The translations under genes and the position numbers were made by a program. From positions 1 through 41,768 of the IMG/VR virus record IMGVR_UViG_3300043446_001977: a stretch of DNA of 41,768 nucleotides. The stretch is one strand, 5' to 3'. The notes under the pieces are model-generated. The model ran no database searches. It saw only the letters and a list, made by a program, of their open reading frames with translations, and was not told where the DNA came from. This DNA comes from a virus. This document shows, piece by piece, positions 9,392 through 16,450 of the stretch (positions within the stretch are counted from its first letter, which is position 1; the number at the start of each line of letters is the position of its first letter).

Positions 9392-10072
9392 CTATTCATA
9401 AACCTCATAGTCAAGGCCCATACCGATTCCAAACCCAGCCTTCTCCGCATTTTTACCTTGTAGGGCAAGTATGTCATTCCCATTTTCTGCTTTACCTTTG
9501 CTAAATACTCTAGCCTTCATGTCTTCCCAGGCATTGCTATTACCTGAGTTTTTATCCAAGTCTACTCCCTGCATTGCAGCAGCAAACTTTTTATCACTAT
9601 AATCTAAATCTCTTTTAACTTTAATTGTTGCTGTTAGTTCTGGCATTGATAAAGACTCTTCCAGTTCTTCATAGTCTTTCCAAATACCGATTAAAAAAGC
9701 CTCTGCTTCTAATTTTGCTAAGTCTAGTGTTTCCCATGAAGATCCGCTATCTACCGCTTGAGATTTTACTGGCTCTTCTGACTTTTGATTAATTTTAATA
9801 CCCGCTGCAATGTCGATGACTTCATATATTGTAGGCAAGTCTAAATTGTCCTCAAGATCCTCAATTGTTTTTATATGTGGAGCATATTGTTTCATGGCTA
9901 TAAGAGCACAGACTACTAAAACAGATATTGATTCATCATCTGTTTTTGCTGATTTTATTGTTTCAAATTTTGTTAAAAATTCTCTAAGATATTTTATTTT
10001 TAGCGGGGCAGCCTCAATGACTGTTCCATCAATAAGGGAAAAATTTTTCTTTTCATATACGCTTGTTGCCAT
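9392..10072 (-). CDS. Long tail assembly chaperone (GT-like)
   Basis: The 226-residue protein has an N-terminal half paralogous to the downstream 107-residue chaperone. Its C-terminal half holds FLIGIWKDYEEL, KRDLDYSDKKF, AWEDMKARVF and AEKAGFGIGMGL, the kind of sequence found in the T half of gpGT-like chaperones. Many phages make such a protein by a ribosomal frameshift at the end of G; here it is one uninterrupted frame. The ATG is preceded by no Shine-Dalgarno, but a TATACT ends six bases upstream, so the message is probably leaderless. A terminator-like hairpin lies between it and the tail tube gene. Presumed role: recruiting tape measure and tube subunits during tail assembly. Confidence 0.78.
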   Translation of the reverse strand: MATSVYEKKNFSLIDGTVIEAAPLKIKYLREFLTKFETIKSAKTDDESISVLVVCALIAMKQYAPHIKTIEDLEDNLDLPTIYEVIDIAAGIKINQKSEEPVKSQAVDSGSSWETLDLAKLEAEAFLIGIWKDYEELEESLSMPELTATIKVKRDLDYSDKKFAAAMQGVDLDKNSGNSNAWEDMKARVFSKGKAENGNDILALQGKNAEKAGFGIGMGLDYEVYE

Positions 10073-10078
10073 TATATA

Positions 10079-10084
10079 AGTATA
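10079..10084 (-). promoter_or_regulatory. Leaderless promoter -10 box, long chaperone
   Basis: TATACT on the minus strand is followed by six bases (TATATA) and then the ATG at 10072. Transcription would start at or next to the A of the start codon. There is no Shine-Dalgarno. Confidence 0.5.
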
Positions 10085-10095
10085 CCAAATGGAAA

Positions 10096-10118
10096 AGCCC
10101 AGGTTTTGAGCCTGGGCT
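10096..10118 (-). terminator. Terminator-like hairpin after tail tube gene
   Basis: An 8-bp perfect stem (AGCCCAGG/CCTGGGCT) with a 7-base loop. On the minus strand it runs into a short T tract (TTTT, the first T within the stem). It would end or attenuate transcripts of the tail tube gene before the chaperone genes. Confidence 0.6.
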
Positions 10119-10138
10119 AGTCCTATTAAGTTGTATTA

Positions 10139-10792
10139 TTATGCGAGTGAACGATCTACGATCTTACCGTATGATGCGTCATCGTTTGGAAGAAGACGGA
10201 ATGATACTTCAAACATTGAAGCCTCATCACGCTTTGCTGATACTGTAACATTCTCAATTGAGAGTGCACGGTATGCAACATAGATTCTTTCCTTTGGATC
10301 TGCAGCGGAACCAGAACCTGGACCTACTGCTACAAGGCCACGCTCTAGTGGAACGTCACCAATATCTCCAGCGGACATCTTTAGTGTTGACAAACCAGAA
10401 CCTGAAACTAGGTCTGTGTCGTCTGATGCAATTGCAACTAGAAGATTTTCTAGTGTTGCCTCTGCAAATGATGTGTTTAGATTAACTGTCATACCTTGCT
10501 TGAATAAACGAGCAACGTCGAGAAGTTGATCTACTGCCACCTCACCGAAATCAGGCTGGAATGCGAGTTCCAAACCGTTCGATGTGTATCCTACGTTTGT
10601 GTAATCTTCGTCAGCAAGTGTCAAAGTTTCCTTATAGGATGTTGCGGATGCGGTCAATGCTGGAAGATCGATTGCTGCTTGAGCATCAGTGATCTTGCCA
10701 TCGCTGTCTAATCCGATTGGACCTGCATTATGCGTAAAAAGTGCTGCTGCACCTACGATAATGTTACTACTTGAACCACGGCTATATGCCAT
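10139..10792 (-). CDS. Major tail (tube) protein
   Basis: A 217-residue, mostly beta-rich protein with no signal peptide or membrane segment. It lies after the connector/tail-terminator genes and before the two tail chaperones, where siphoviruses encode the tube subunit. The body has SATSYKETLTL, a central DFGEVAVDQLLDVARLFK helix and a C-terminal SMFEVSFRLLPND strand region, consistent with a tube fold, but I rely mainly on gene order. AGAGGTG eight bases before the ATG supports the start. It should be among the most abundant virion proteins, and the hairpin behind it may keep its expression separate from the chaperones. Confidence 0.75.
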   Translation of the reverse strand: MAYSRGSSSNIIVGAAALFTHNAGPIGLDSDGKITDAQAAIDLPALTASATSYKETLTLADEDYTNVGYTSNGLELAFQPDFGEVAVDQLLDVARLFKQGMTVNLNTSFAEATLENLLVAIASDDTDLVSGSGLSTLKMSAGDIGDVPLERGLVAVGPGSGSAADPKERIYVAYRALSIENVTVSAKRDEASMFEVSFRLLPNDDASYGKIVDRSLA

Positions 10793-10858
10793 ATATTCTC
10801 ACCTCTTTCATTTTATTAAAAGGGCTTGTTTCCTCATCTATATTATACAACCCGTTTA

Positions 10859-11374
10859 TTATAGGTTTACTGGGTGCCAGTCGTAGTCGATAATTATCTT
10901 GTTCCCCGCATAAGTACGGGCTGTGCCAAAATCTACTATATCCCTAGTTTCTTCTAGTTGGTATATCTTAAAGTTATGGAAAAAGCATGGCTTAGACTCG
11001 CCTGACCATAGGCCATCGTTTGCTGCTGCCCAGTCATTTATGTCTTTTGCTGAGTCATCTCCGTTATCGAGAAGATCATTTACCTGCTGTTGAGTTATAA
11101 CCATTTTAGATGTTGCGTTTTCTCCCACTGCATAAAAATAATATAGCAACTGCTCACACTTAATGTATGGGAAAGGAACCCTTCTCATTTTAAACATTCT
11201 GTCATATACTGCAAAAACTTCATTGCTATTGGGAAACTCTTGAGTAAGAGTATTAATGTCTGTTGGTAGTGTTGGGAAAAAATATGTAGTTCCAGTGGAG
11301 TTAAATCCTGGATCTATTTTTGCTGCCAAATACTTATTTATAATTGTTGGTGGATGATGAATTACTGCAGTCAT
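10859..11374 (-). CDS. Probable tail terminator / tail completion protein
   Basis: This 171-residue protein lies immediately upstream of the tail tube gene and is the last of four coupled connector genes. It starts within the stop codon of the preceding gene (TAATG), so translation is coupled. Visible features are an N-terminal HHPPTIINKYLAAK segment, FPYIKCEQLLYYFY in the middle and a C-terminal IIIDYDWHPV. The position is that of a tail terminator (lambda gpU-like), which caps the tube and joins it to the head. I see no signature that proves this, so the name is positional. Confidence 0.55.
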   Translation of the reverse strand: MTAVIHHPPTIINKYLAAKIDPGFNSTGTTYFFPTLPTDINTLTQEFPNSNEVFAVYDRMFKMRRVPFPYIKCEQLLYYFYAVGENATSKMVITQQQVNDLLDNGDDSAKDINDWAAANDGLWSGESKPCFFHNFKIYQLEETRDIVDFGTARTYAGNKIIIDYDWHPVNL

Positions 11375-12048
11375 TAAATACCAACTCCCGCATTAGCAAT
11401 CCAACGATATCCTGTGGATATACCTTTTGATCTGCCCATTCTTTTACCAGCCTTCATATCTTTTCTGTATACCTCTGGATTTTCCAGATACCTTGCAACG
11501 CCACTGACACGCAAGAATGCCTGAGAAAAATATCTATTAAAGAACATATCAAACACTTTTTCAAAACCACCCTGCACTTCTGTTCCTCCAGGATTATCTA
11601 CTCTGACTTCACTTTTTGTGAATACTGTCTCTCCACCATCTTCAAATGCTAATGCCTGAGCAACTCTTGGTCTAATTATAACAGGAATACCTTCTTCCAT
11701 GATTCTTGCTTTATCGTAAAAGGGAACACGAGATCCATTTTTAACTGATGTAGACTGTCTAAAAGATGATCTAAAAGATAAACCTAAATTACTAGTTGTG
11801 TATGATATATCATATAGTCTTGCACTAGGGCTGCCCGTTTGATTCCATTCATATATATGATGAAGCATATCTGGATTAACTCTAGCATTTGAGTCTATAA
11901 ACTCTTTCATCAGTTCTACTGTTTCTAGCCCTAGTGTTTTTAAGAATACTGTTTTGCCTCTTTGTATGCCCTCTAAAAATCCCATGGAGTAGTCCACAAT
12001 ATTTGTCATTTCTTTTTTAAATTGTGCAGAATTAAATACGGCTCTCAT
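11374..12048 (-). CDS. Neck / HK97-gp10-like tail component
   Basis: A 224-residue protein with an N-terminal helical stretch, then a mixed alpha/beta body with PVIIRPRVAQALAFEDGGE and a basic C-terminus (KAGKRMGRSKG). The hydrophobic strand followed by a glycine turn resembles HK97 gp10-type proteins that sit between head and tail. It overlaps the upstream connector by ATGA and the downstream gene by TAATG, so the group is co-translated. Assignment is by position and general form. Confidence 0.55.
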   Translation of the reverse strand: MRAVFNSAQFKKEMTNIVDYSMGFLEGIQRGKTVFLKTLGLETVELMKEFIDSNARVNPDMLHHIYEWNQTGSPSARLYDISYTTSNLGLSFRSSFRQSTSVKNGSRVPFYDKARIMEEGIPVIIRPRVAQALAFEDGGETVFTKSEVRVDNPGGTEVQGGFEKVFDMFFNRYFSQAFLRVSGVARYLENPEVYRKDMKAGKRMGRSKGISTGYRWIANAGVGI

Positions 12049-12494
12049 ACATCACCTGTTTGATTTTCTGATCTTCTTATAATTAATTTAAAAGACTCTA
12101 CATTACCAAATGGTCCAACAAAAGGCTCATAGGTTGCAATTTCAAATAGTGTTCCTTTGCCAGATCTTGGGCCAGATGTTTCTATGTATACCAAGTTGCC
12201 TTCCTGATCTTTGATATCGGTTATTAATATGTTTGTTAAAGAATTCTTATTGTCTCTTGAAGACATTCTGAGGTCAGACTTTACTCTGCCTACCAGAATT
12301 GAATTTTGTGTTATATTTATATTTGGTTTTACTTCTTCTTTAAATGCAGAGCCACCTGCTGAAAAATTACAAGCAAAGACTCTATCCAATACCCATTGTT
12401 TTTTAATTGCTCCAAAATCACCCTGCTCAACTATTGGATGATATAAAGATGCTTGTAACGGAAACATGAAGTCTGGGGCTTCGCAAACTGTCAT
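12045..12494 (-). CDS. Head closure / head-tail connector protein
   Basis: This 149-residue beta-rich protein follows the adaptor gene and overlaps it through TAATG. It overlaps the next gene by ATGA. Size and place match head-closure (stopper) proteins, which plug the connector after DNA packaging. No diagnostic motif is visible; two short beta segments (SILVGRVKSDL, VESFKLIIRRS) fit a small beta-barrel. Confidence 0.55.
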   Translation of the reverse strand: MTVCEAPDFMFPLQASLYHPIVEQGDFGAIKKQWVLDRVFACNFSAGGSAFKEEVKPNINITQNSILVGRVKSDLRMSSRDNKNSLTNILITDIKDQEGNLVYIETSGPRSGKGTLFEIATYEPFVGPFGNVESFKLIIRRSENQTGDV

Positions 12495-13375
12495 TACAAC
12501 ACCCCAAGTTTTGTAATAGACTTGGTATACTTTGAAAGTATCTTGTCTACAAGTATATTTCCCGTTCCCTCGAAAAGACCTTTGTCAAACTGAATCTTAT
12601 ATTGATCTGTATTGTACGAAGAAATAAATCTCTTATAATAATCTAACTTTCCACACTCTATGTCGTGAACAAGCATTTCGGTTGCTTTTACAATGTCTGA
12701 TGGCACATGAGAATGTCCATACTCAACTGTTATTCTGTAGTCCCAAGTTTTTCCAAAACCCCTGTATATAAACTGTGGATCAAGAGAGTCTGATGATGCT
12801 GCTGGTAAAACTAGTGGGGCTGATTCTGCACGATTAATGTTATCTGTTGATTTTTCAACAATTGCTGTTTTATCTGATGTTACTTCATACTCTCTGTCTG
12901 TTACTAATTTGTTATTTTCATATACTGTCAAAACTTTTTTTACATCATCCCATATAGGCAAATAGTCTGAGCCAGTACCTGTAAAGTTCAAAACCTTTTT
13001 CTTATAATAAAATCCTTCGACAACTATTGAGTCAATAATTGCTCTCGCTATTCCCTCATTGTCTGCGTATGCAGCAATTTCTGATGCTGTGTTTCCTTTT
13101 GTTGAAGGATCTACATATGGTCTAGTTATTTCATATGTATCATCAAAAACAATTTCATCTGCAATTGTTATTTCTATCCTATATTCCGAATCATATCTGC
13201 CAGGAAGATTTATTGTTATGCTCTCTCCTGTTGAAAGTTCTTCAAATTCAAGCGTCGATATAGAAAGATCCGCCATGTCAGTTACTAAAACAGTTACATC
13301 CTCATCAGTAATTCCTGAAGGAATGGTATAAGTAACTGGTATATCTGCGTATGGCGGAACTCTCAATATCTCCAT
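12494..13375 (-). CDS. Head-tail adaptor with N-terminal Ig-like domain
   Basis: A 293-residue protein in two parts. Residues about 1-90 form a beta-rich, Ig-like region (IPVTYTIPSG, SITINLPGRYDSEYRIEIT). The remainder has a helix of the type seen in gp6-like adaptors (SEIAAYADNEGIARAIIDSIV) and a helical end with DIVKATEMLVHDIECGKLDYY. Adaptors of this kind form a ring under the portal. It is the first of the four coupled connector genes and begins six bases after the preceding stop, with AGGG upstream as a weak Shine-Dalgarno. Confidence 0.6.
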   Translation of the reverse strand: MEILRVPPYADIPVTYTIPSGITDEDVTVLVTDMADLSISTLEFEELSTGESITINLPGRYDSEYRIEITIADEIVFDDTYEITRPYVDPSTKGNTASEIAAYADNEGIARAIIDSIVVEGFYYKKKVLNFTGTGSDYLPIWDDVKKVLTVYENNKLVTDREYEVTSDKTAIVEKSTDNINRAESAPLVLPAASSDSLDPQFIYRGFGKTWDYRITVEYGHSHVPSDIVKATEMLVHDIECGKLDYYKRFISSYNTDQYKIQFDKGLFEGTGNILVDKILSKYTKSITKLGVL

Positions 13376-13381
13376 ACTTAA

Positions 13382-13813
13382 TTACCCTAAAACCTTTTTG
13401 ACTTCTTCGGGTGTTGCGATTCGTACATGTGAACGAGTTAGCCACTTGTCTGCTTGCTCTTTTGTTACGATATTGTAACCTCTGTAAAGCACTCCGACTT
13501 CTTCCCAACGAACATTTTTTGTTGAGTGTATTGCTACCTTATCTGAATCTTGATGTGGCTGCTTAATAGTCTTCTTTGGACCATCTGCTGCCATTGATCC
13601 GATTGCACCTGTCTGTAAAAACCCTAGTGCCTGGACTGGCTCTTCTACAACAACTGGTTGAACTGGTGTCTCTACAACAACTGGTTCAGCAGGTGTTTCT
13701 ACAACAACTGGTTCAGCAACTGGCTCTGCGACTGGCTCTGCTGGTGTTTCTACAACAACTGGCTGAGGTGCATCTTCTGCTACGAATGGCTTATTGTATT
13801 CATTATTTTCCAT
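13382..13813 (-). CDS. Capsid-region protein with Pro/Val/Glu repeats
   Basis: The 143-residue protein has an N-terminal low-complexity arm of repeated PVVVETPAEP / VAEP units (about residues 14-62). A compact C-terminal domain follows, with VAIHSTKNVRWEEVGVLYRG and EQADKWLTRSHVRIATPEEV. It lies between the major capsid gene and the adaptor. Small proteins with this C-terminal form occur at this place in phages; decoration or head-completion is possible but unproven. AAGGAGG upstream fixes the start and TATAAT at 13832-13837 supplies a promoter. It is the third proline-repeat protein of the window, though unlike the other two it lacks cysteines. Confidence 0.65.
   Translation of the reverse strand: MENNEYNKPFVAEDAPQPVVVETPAEPVAEPVAEPVVVETPAEPVVVETPVQPVVVEEPVQALGFLQTGAIGSMAADGPKKTIKQPHQDSDKVAIHSTKNVRWEEVGVLYRGYNIVTKEQADKWLTRSHVRIATPEEVKKVLG
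13640..13765 (-). repeat. Degenerate repeat encoding PVVVETPAEP arm
   Basis: Repeats of GTTGTAGAAACACC/GCAGAACCAGTT type on the minus strand code for the Pro/Val/Glu arm. Units vary between about 12 and 30 bases, so length change by slippage or recombination is possible. Confidence 0.7.
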
Positions 13814-13831
13814 AATTTCCTCCTTGTTTGT

Positions 13832-13837
13832 ATTATA
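13832..13837 (-). promoter_or_regulatory. -10 box upstream of Pro-repeat capsid gene
   Basis: TATAAT (context GATATAATAC) on the minus strand, just downstream of the hairpin that follows the capsid gene. It provides fresh initiation for the connector operon. Confidence 0.5.
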
Positions 13838-13852
13838 TCACTAAAGTATTAA

Positions 13853-13882
13853 GGGGGACAGGAGAGTGAACTCCCGCCCCCC
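13853..13882 (-). terminator. Strong hairpin after capsid gene
   Basis: Two 12-base arms (GGGGGGCGGGAG and CTCCTGTCCCCC on the minus strand) pair fully with two G-U wobbles and a 6-base loop. They are followed by TTAATAC, a poor T tract. It may be a partial terminator, a 3' stabiliser of the capsid message, or both. Confidence 0.65.
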
Positions 13883-13903
13883 GTTAAGGTTACTGTTTAC
13901 AGA

Positions 13904-15037
13904 TTATGCATCTGCAGCAGCGTCAGCGAATGCAATTGCATCCTCTTCTTCCCATTGAACGCCAAAGCGGACGAATACTGTGTACTCAATTGTGTCCTTC
14001 TTTGCTACGTACTCACGGTTTACAGTGATATCTCTTTGGAATCCCCATACACGGTTGGCAGGGAATGTCAAATCGATATAACCTTCTGGATAGTAAGGAA
14101 CTTCCTGAACTTCGATTCCGAGAACACGAGTTGTACGTGCTCCACCGAAAGTCTGTCCGATACCATCAAGATAGTTCTGACGGTTTGCTTGAGTGCTTCC
14201 TGGAACTTGTCCAGCAAACGCCTCAGCAACTGCATCGGCAAGTGTACCGTTATTCTTAACGATTCCGCCGAATGCATCTGTACCTGCGTAGAACTTAAGA
14301 TTGTTCTTAAGTGCACGGTACTTGCGTGGCATTGCATTGATGATGCCCTGCATTACAGACGGTGTCCAAGCATTGTCTGTTACAGTCACGACTGACTCGT
14401 GTGCATCTCCATTGGTCTTTACCTTGTTGATAAAGCCTGGCATGATTGACAAGAAGTCTCCTGTCGCACCATCACCATTGATAGCGAGGTCTTCGATATC
14501 ATTTGCGAATGCGTTGGTCATCAAGCGTACCAAGTGATCTTCTAGAGCATCACCCTCGACACCATCTTCCAAAGATTCTGCAGTTACTTCCCAATCAAGA
14601 CGAATCTTCTTGGTAGTAAGTTCAACCTTAGAAAATTGAGCGCCAGTGTTTGTGTAGTTACCAACTGCTTGTGCTGCAGCACGAATTACACGCTCACCTA
14701 CGTTAATCTTCTCAAGTTCCATTGAGTTAGCCTTCATTGTTACACGACGGCCATCCTTTGCTAACACTGTAGCGTCCCAAACATAGTCGATAAAACGACG
14801 AGCCTGCTCGGGGCGCAAAATTCCAGAAGCCGCTGAACCACTAGGGTTAACAGCATTTGCTCCGCTAGTTGTTCCTAGCGTTGCTGTTGGAATGTTACCA
14901 AGTGTATCTGCACCTGGATTTGTTACTCCACCAATACCACCTGATGCGAATGCACCTTGACCCTGATACAAACCTGGTGTTGTTCCACCTAGTTGTCCAG
15001 ACTCACCTGGTTGGTTTTTGATTATTTCTTCTGACAT
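13904..15037 (-). CDS. Major capsid protein (HK97 fold)
   Basis: The shell subunit. I place the start at 15037 because AGGAGGTGA sits five bases upstream of that ATG; an in-frame ATG nine codons earlier overlaps the protease stop and has no such site. This gives 377 residues. The N-terminal 60 or so residues are Gly/Ser/Thr-rich and disordered-looking. The body has the features of an HK97-type subunit: a long N-arm region (ARRFIDYVWDATVL), DWEVTAESLEDGVEGDALEDHL as spine helix, and an IxVNREYVAKKDTIEYTVFVRFGVQWEEEDA C-terminal beta region. It follows the protease/scaffold gene and a strong hairpin lies behind it. Confidence 0.88.
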   Translation of the reverse strand: MSEEIIKNQPGESGQLGGTTPGLYQGQGAFASGGIGGVTNPGADTLGNIPTATLGTTSGANAVNPSGSAASGILRPEQARRFIDYVWDATVLAKDGRRVTMKANSMELEKINVGERVIRAAAQAVGNYTNTGAQFSKVELTTKKIRLDWEVTAESLEDGVEGDALEDHLVRLMTNAFANDIEDLAINGDGATGDFLSIMPGFINKVKTNGDAHESVVTVTDNAWTPSVMQGIINAMPRKYRALKNNLKFYAGTDAFGGIVKNNGTLADAVAEAFAGQVPGSTQANRQNYLDGIGQTFGGARTTRVLGIEVQEVPYYPEGYIDLTFPANRVWGFQRDITVNREYVAKKDTIEYTVFVRFGVQWEEEDAIAFADAAADA

Positions 15038-15060
15038 ATTGTCACCTCCTAGTGATTTGT

Positions 15061-15639
15061 TCATTTGAATAGATCGGCTGTTTTGAGGAAACTACCGCCC
15101 CATAGGGATTTTTCAACCATTTCAGGCTGAGACTGAAAGATATCGCCGATATCTCCAGACTTTCGGAATGCGGTGTCTGCTTCCACAGCGTCTACTCGTT
15201 TTCCAAATTCATTAAATTCATTTGTAACTGCTGCAATATCTTTTGCAACTGCATCAAATGAATTCTTAACAGTATCAACATCGACCTTTGTAGACTTAAG
15301 AAGTTCTACTTCTGCCTGCAAAGCCTTTACTGTTGACACTAGATCGCTAAAGGCTGATTCTAGAGTATTTTTCATTTCGGTAACTGCATCGGCAATTACT
15401 TCTTCTGATTTAGATACCTCTACAACTGCCTCTGTTACTGACTCAATTGCTTCAGCATCTTCTGCCTTAGTAATTTCTTCTGCTACTGCTTCTGTGGTAT
15501 TAACAACTTCAGTTGTTTCAACCTCTTCCGCTTTAGCAACTTGTTCAGTAACTTCTGCAACTGATGCATCTGCCTCTGGAGCGACCACAACATCTTCAAC
15601 TACGTCTGTCTTTTCAACTTTTGTCTTTGATTTTGTCAT
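15061..15639 (-). CDS. Scaffold protein from internal start in protease gene
   Basis: An ATG at 15639 in the frame of the protease (codon 254) is preceded by AAGGAGGT seven bases upstream (15647-15654). It would make a 192-residue acidic, helical protein without the protease domain: Lys-rich start (MTKSKTKVEK), long Glu/Ala/Val coiled coil, then the shared C-terminal tail. Lambda makes its scaffold Nu3 the same way from within gene C. The Shine-Dalgarno is the best in the neighbourhood, better than that of the full-length gene, which predicts excess scaffold over protease. Confidence 0.7.
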   Translation of the reverse strand: MTKSKTKVEKTDVVEDVVVAPEADASVAEVTEQVAKAEEVETTEVVNTTEAVAEEITKAEDAEAIESVTEAVVEVSKSEEVIADAVTEMKNTLESAFSDLVSTVKALQAEVELLKSTKVDVDTVKNSFDAVAKDIAAVTNEFNEFGKRVDAVEADTAFRKSGDIGDIFQSQPEMVEKSLWGGSFLKTADLFK

Positions 15640-16398
15640 ATGTTGTACCTCCTTGTTCATCTTAGAAGTATTAATGCCTTTAGCACTATCGACTAAGAAT
15701 TTTATCATTGTTGTTTTTTCATCATCCGTTTTCTCAACGAATCCTATGTTTTCCATTTGTTCTCCGCTAATCGGACTAATTTCTGACTCATTTTCAGATG
15801 ATATTACTATTCCATTTTCTTTATCATAAAAAACATTTTCAAGGACTGTAGAATCTGCCTTAATTACATCTACGCCATCAACTTTTTCAACCGAAACAAT
15901 GTTCGCAAATTGATTTGCTGGCGAATCTACTAGGCTAAGTTCAATTAGATCATAGTCCTTGATAATTCTAATTTGTGAGTCAGACTTCTCATCATAGCCA
16001 TCATCCCACTTGTTCATACGACCACCGATGGAAAATCCTGTTAGCGTACCGTCCAAAACTTTTTCCCATGTATCTTGTGCACCTTTAGAAACATATGCGG
16101 AAACAAAAACTCCAGAGTAAAACTTTTTAGAATCTGGATCAAAATATTTATCTTCTTTAAAATTTACCATCTTGCCTACTGCAAGTGGTTGATGCATTTC
16201 TCTTATATTCCCACGAAACTTTGCAAAAGCCTTCATAGATGCTTCTGCTGTAACAATATCGTTTTGCTTGTCTAGGTTGTCTAATGAGGCGAAACCTGAA
16301 ACAATGCGTCTTTCCTTATCTACCTTGCTAAAAGGCATTGATAGACGAAGATTTTCCCCATCAGAGTTCCAATGGGCTTTAGATATATTGGTCACCAC
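15061..16398 (-). CDS. Prohead protease fused to scaffold
   Basis: A 445-residue protein with two parts. Residues 1-170 are an HK97-type prohead serine protease: RIVSGFASLDNLDKQNDIV, the His in MHQPLAVGK (about His69) and the nucleophile in TGFSIGG (about Ser123). The remainder is acidic Glu/Val/Ala-rich coiled coil ending in a conserved-looking tail (GDIFQSQPEMVEKSLWGG), as expected for a scaffold. The start is GTG, with GGAGGG nine bases upstream. An internal in-frame ATG at 15639 with its own perfect Shine-Dalgarno would release the scaffold alone. The protease would process scaffold and capsid in the prohead. Confidence 0.85.
   Translation of the reverse strand: MVTNISKAHWNSDGENLRLSMPFSKVDKERRIVSGFASLDNLDKQNDIVTAEASMKAFAKFRGNIREMHQPLAVGKMVNFKEDKYFDPDSKKFYSGVFVSAYVSKGAQDTWEKVLDGTLTGFSIGGRMNKWDDGYDEKSDSQIRIIKDYDLIELSLVDSPANQFANIVSVEKVDGVDVIKADSTVLENVFYDKENGIVISSENESEISPISGEQMENIGFVEKTDDEKTTMIKFLVDSAKGINTSKMNKEVQHMTKSKTKVEKTDVVEDVVVAPEADASVAEVTEQVAKAEEVETTEVVNTTEAVAEEITKAEDAEAIESVTEAVVEVSKSEEVIADAVTEMKNTLESAFSDLVSTVKALQAEVELLKSTKVDVDTVKNSFDAVAKDIAAVTNEFNEFGKRVDAVEADTAFRKSGDIGDIFQSQPEMVEKSLWGGSFLKTADLFK
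15647..15654 (-). promoter_or_regulatory. Internal ribosome binding site for scaffold
   Basis: AAGGAGGT on the minus strand, seven bases before the ATG at 15639, inside the protease reading frame. Confidence 0.75.
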
Positions 16399-16450
16399 TA
16401 TATTATACCCTCCATTTTACACAAGTATCACATTCTGGACATATCGGACA

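Noticed and set aside
13305-13508. 67-codon minus-strand frame between two head genes
   Set aside because: It overlaps both flanking genes in another frame and has an Arg-rich, shadow-like composition.
15038-15064. Earlier ATG of the capsid gene at 15064
   Set aside because: It overlaps the protease stop and has no Shine-Dalgarno, while AGGAGGTGA lies ideally before the ATG at 15037.
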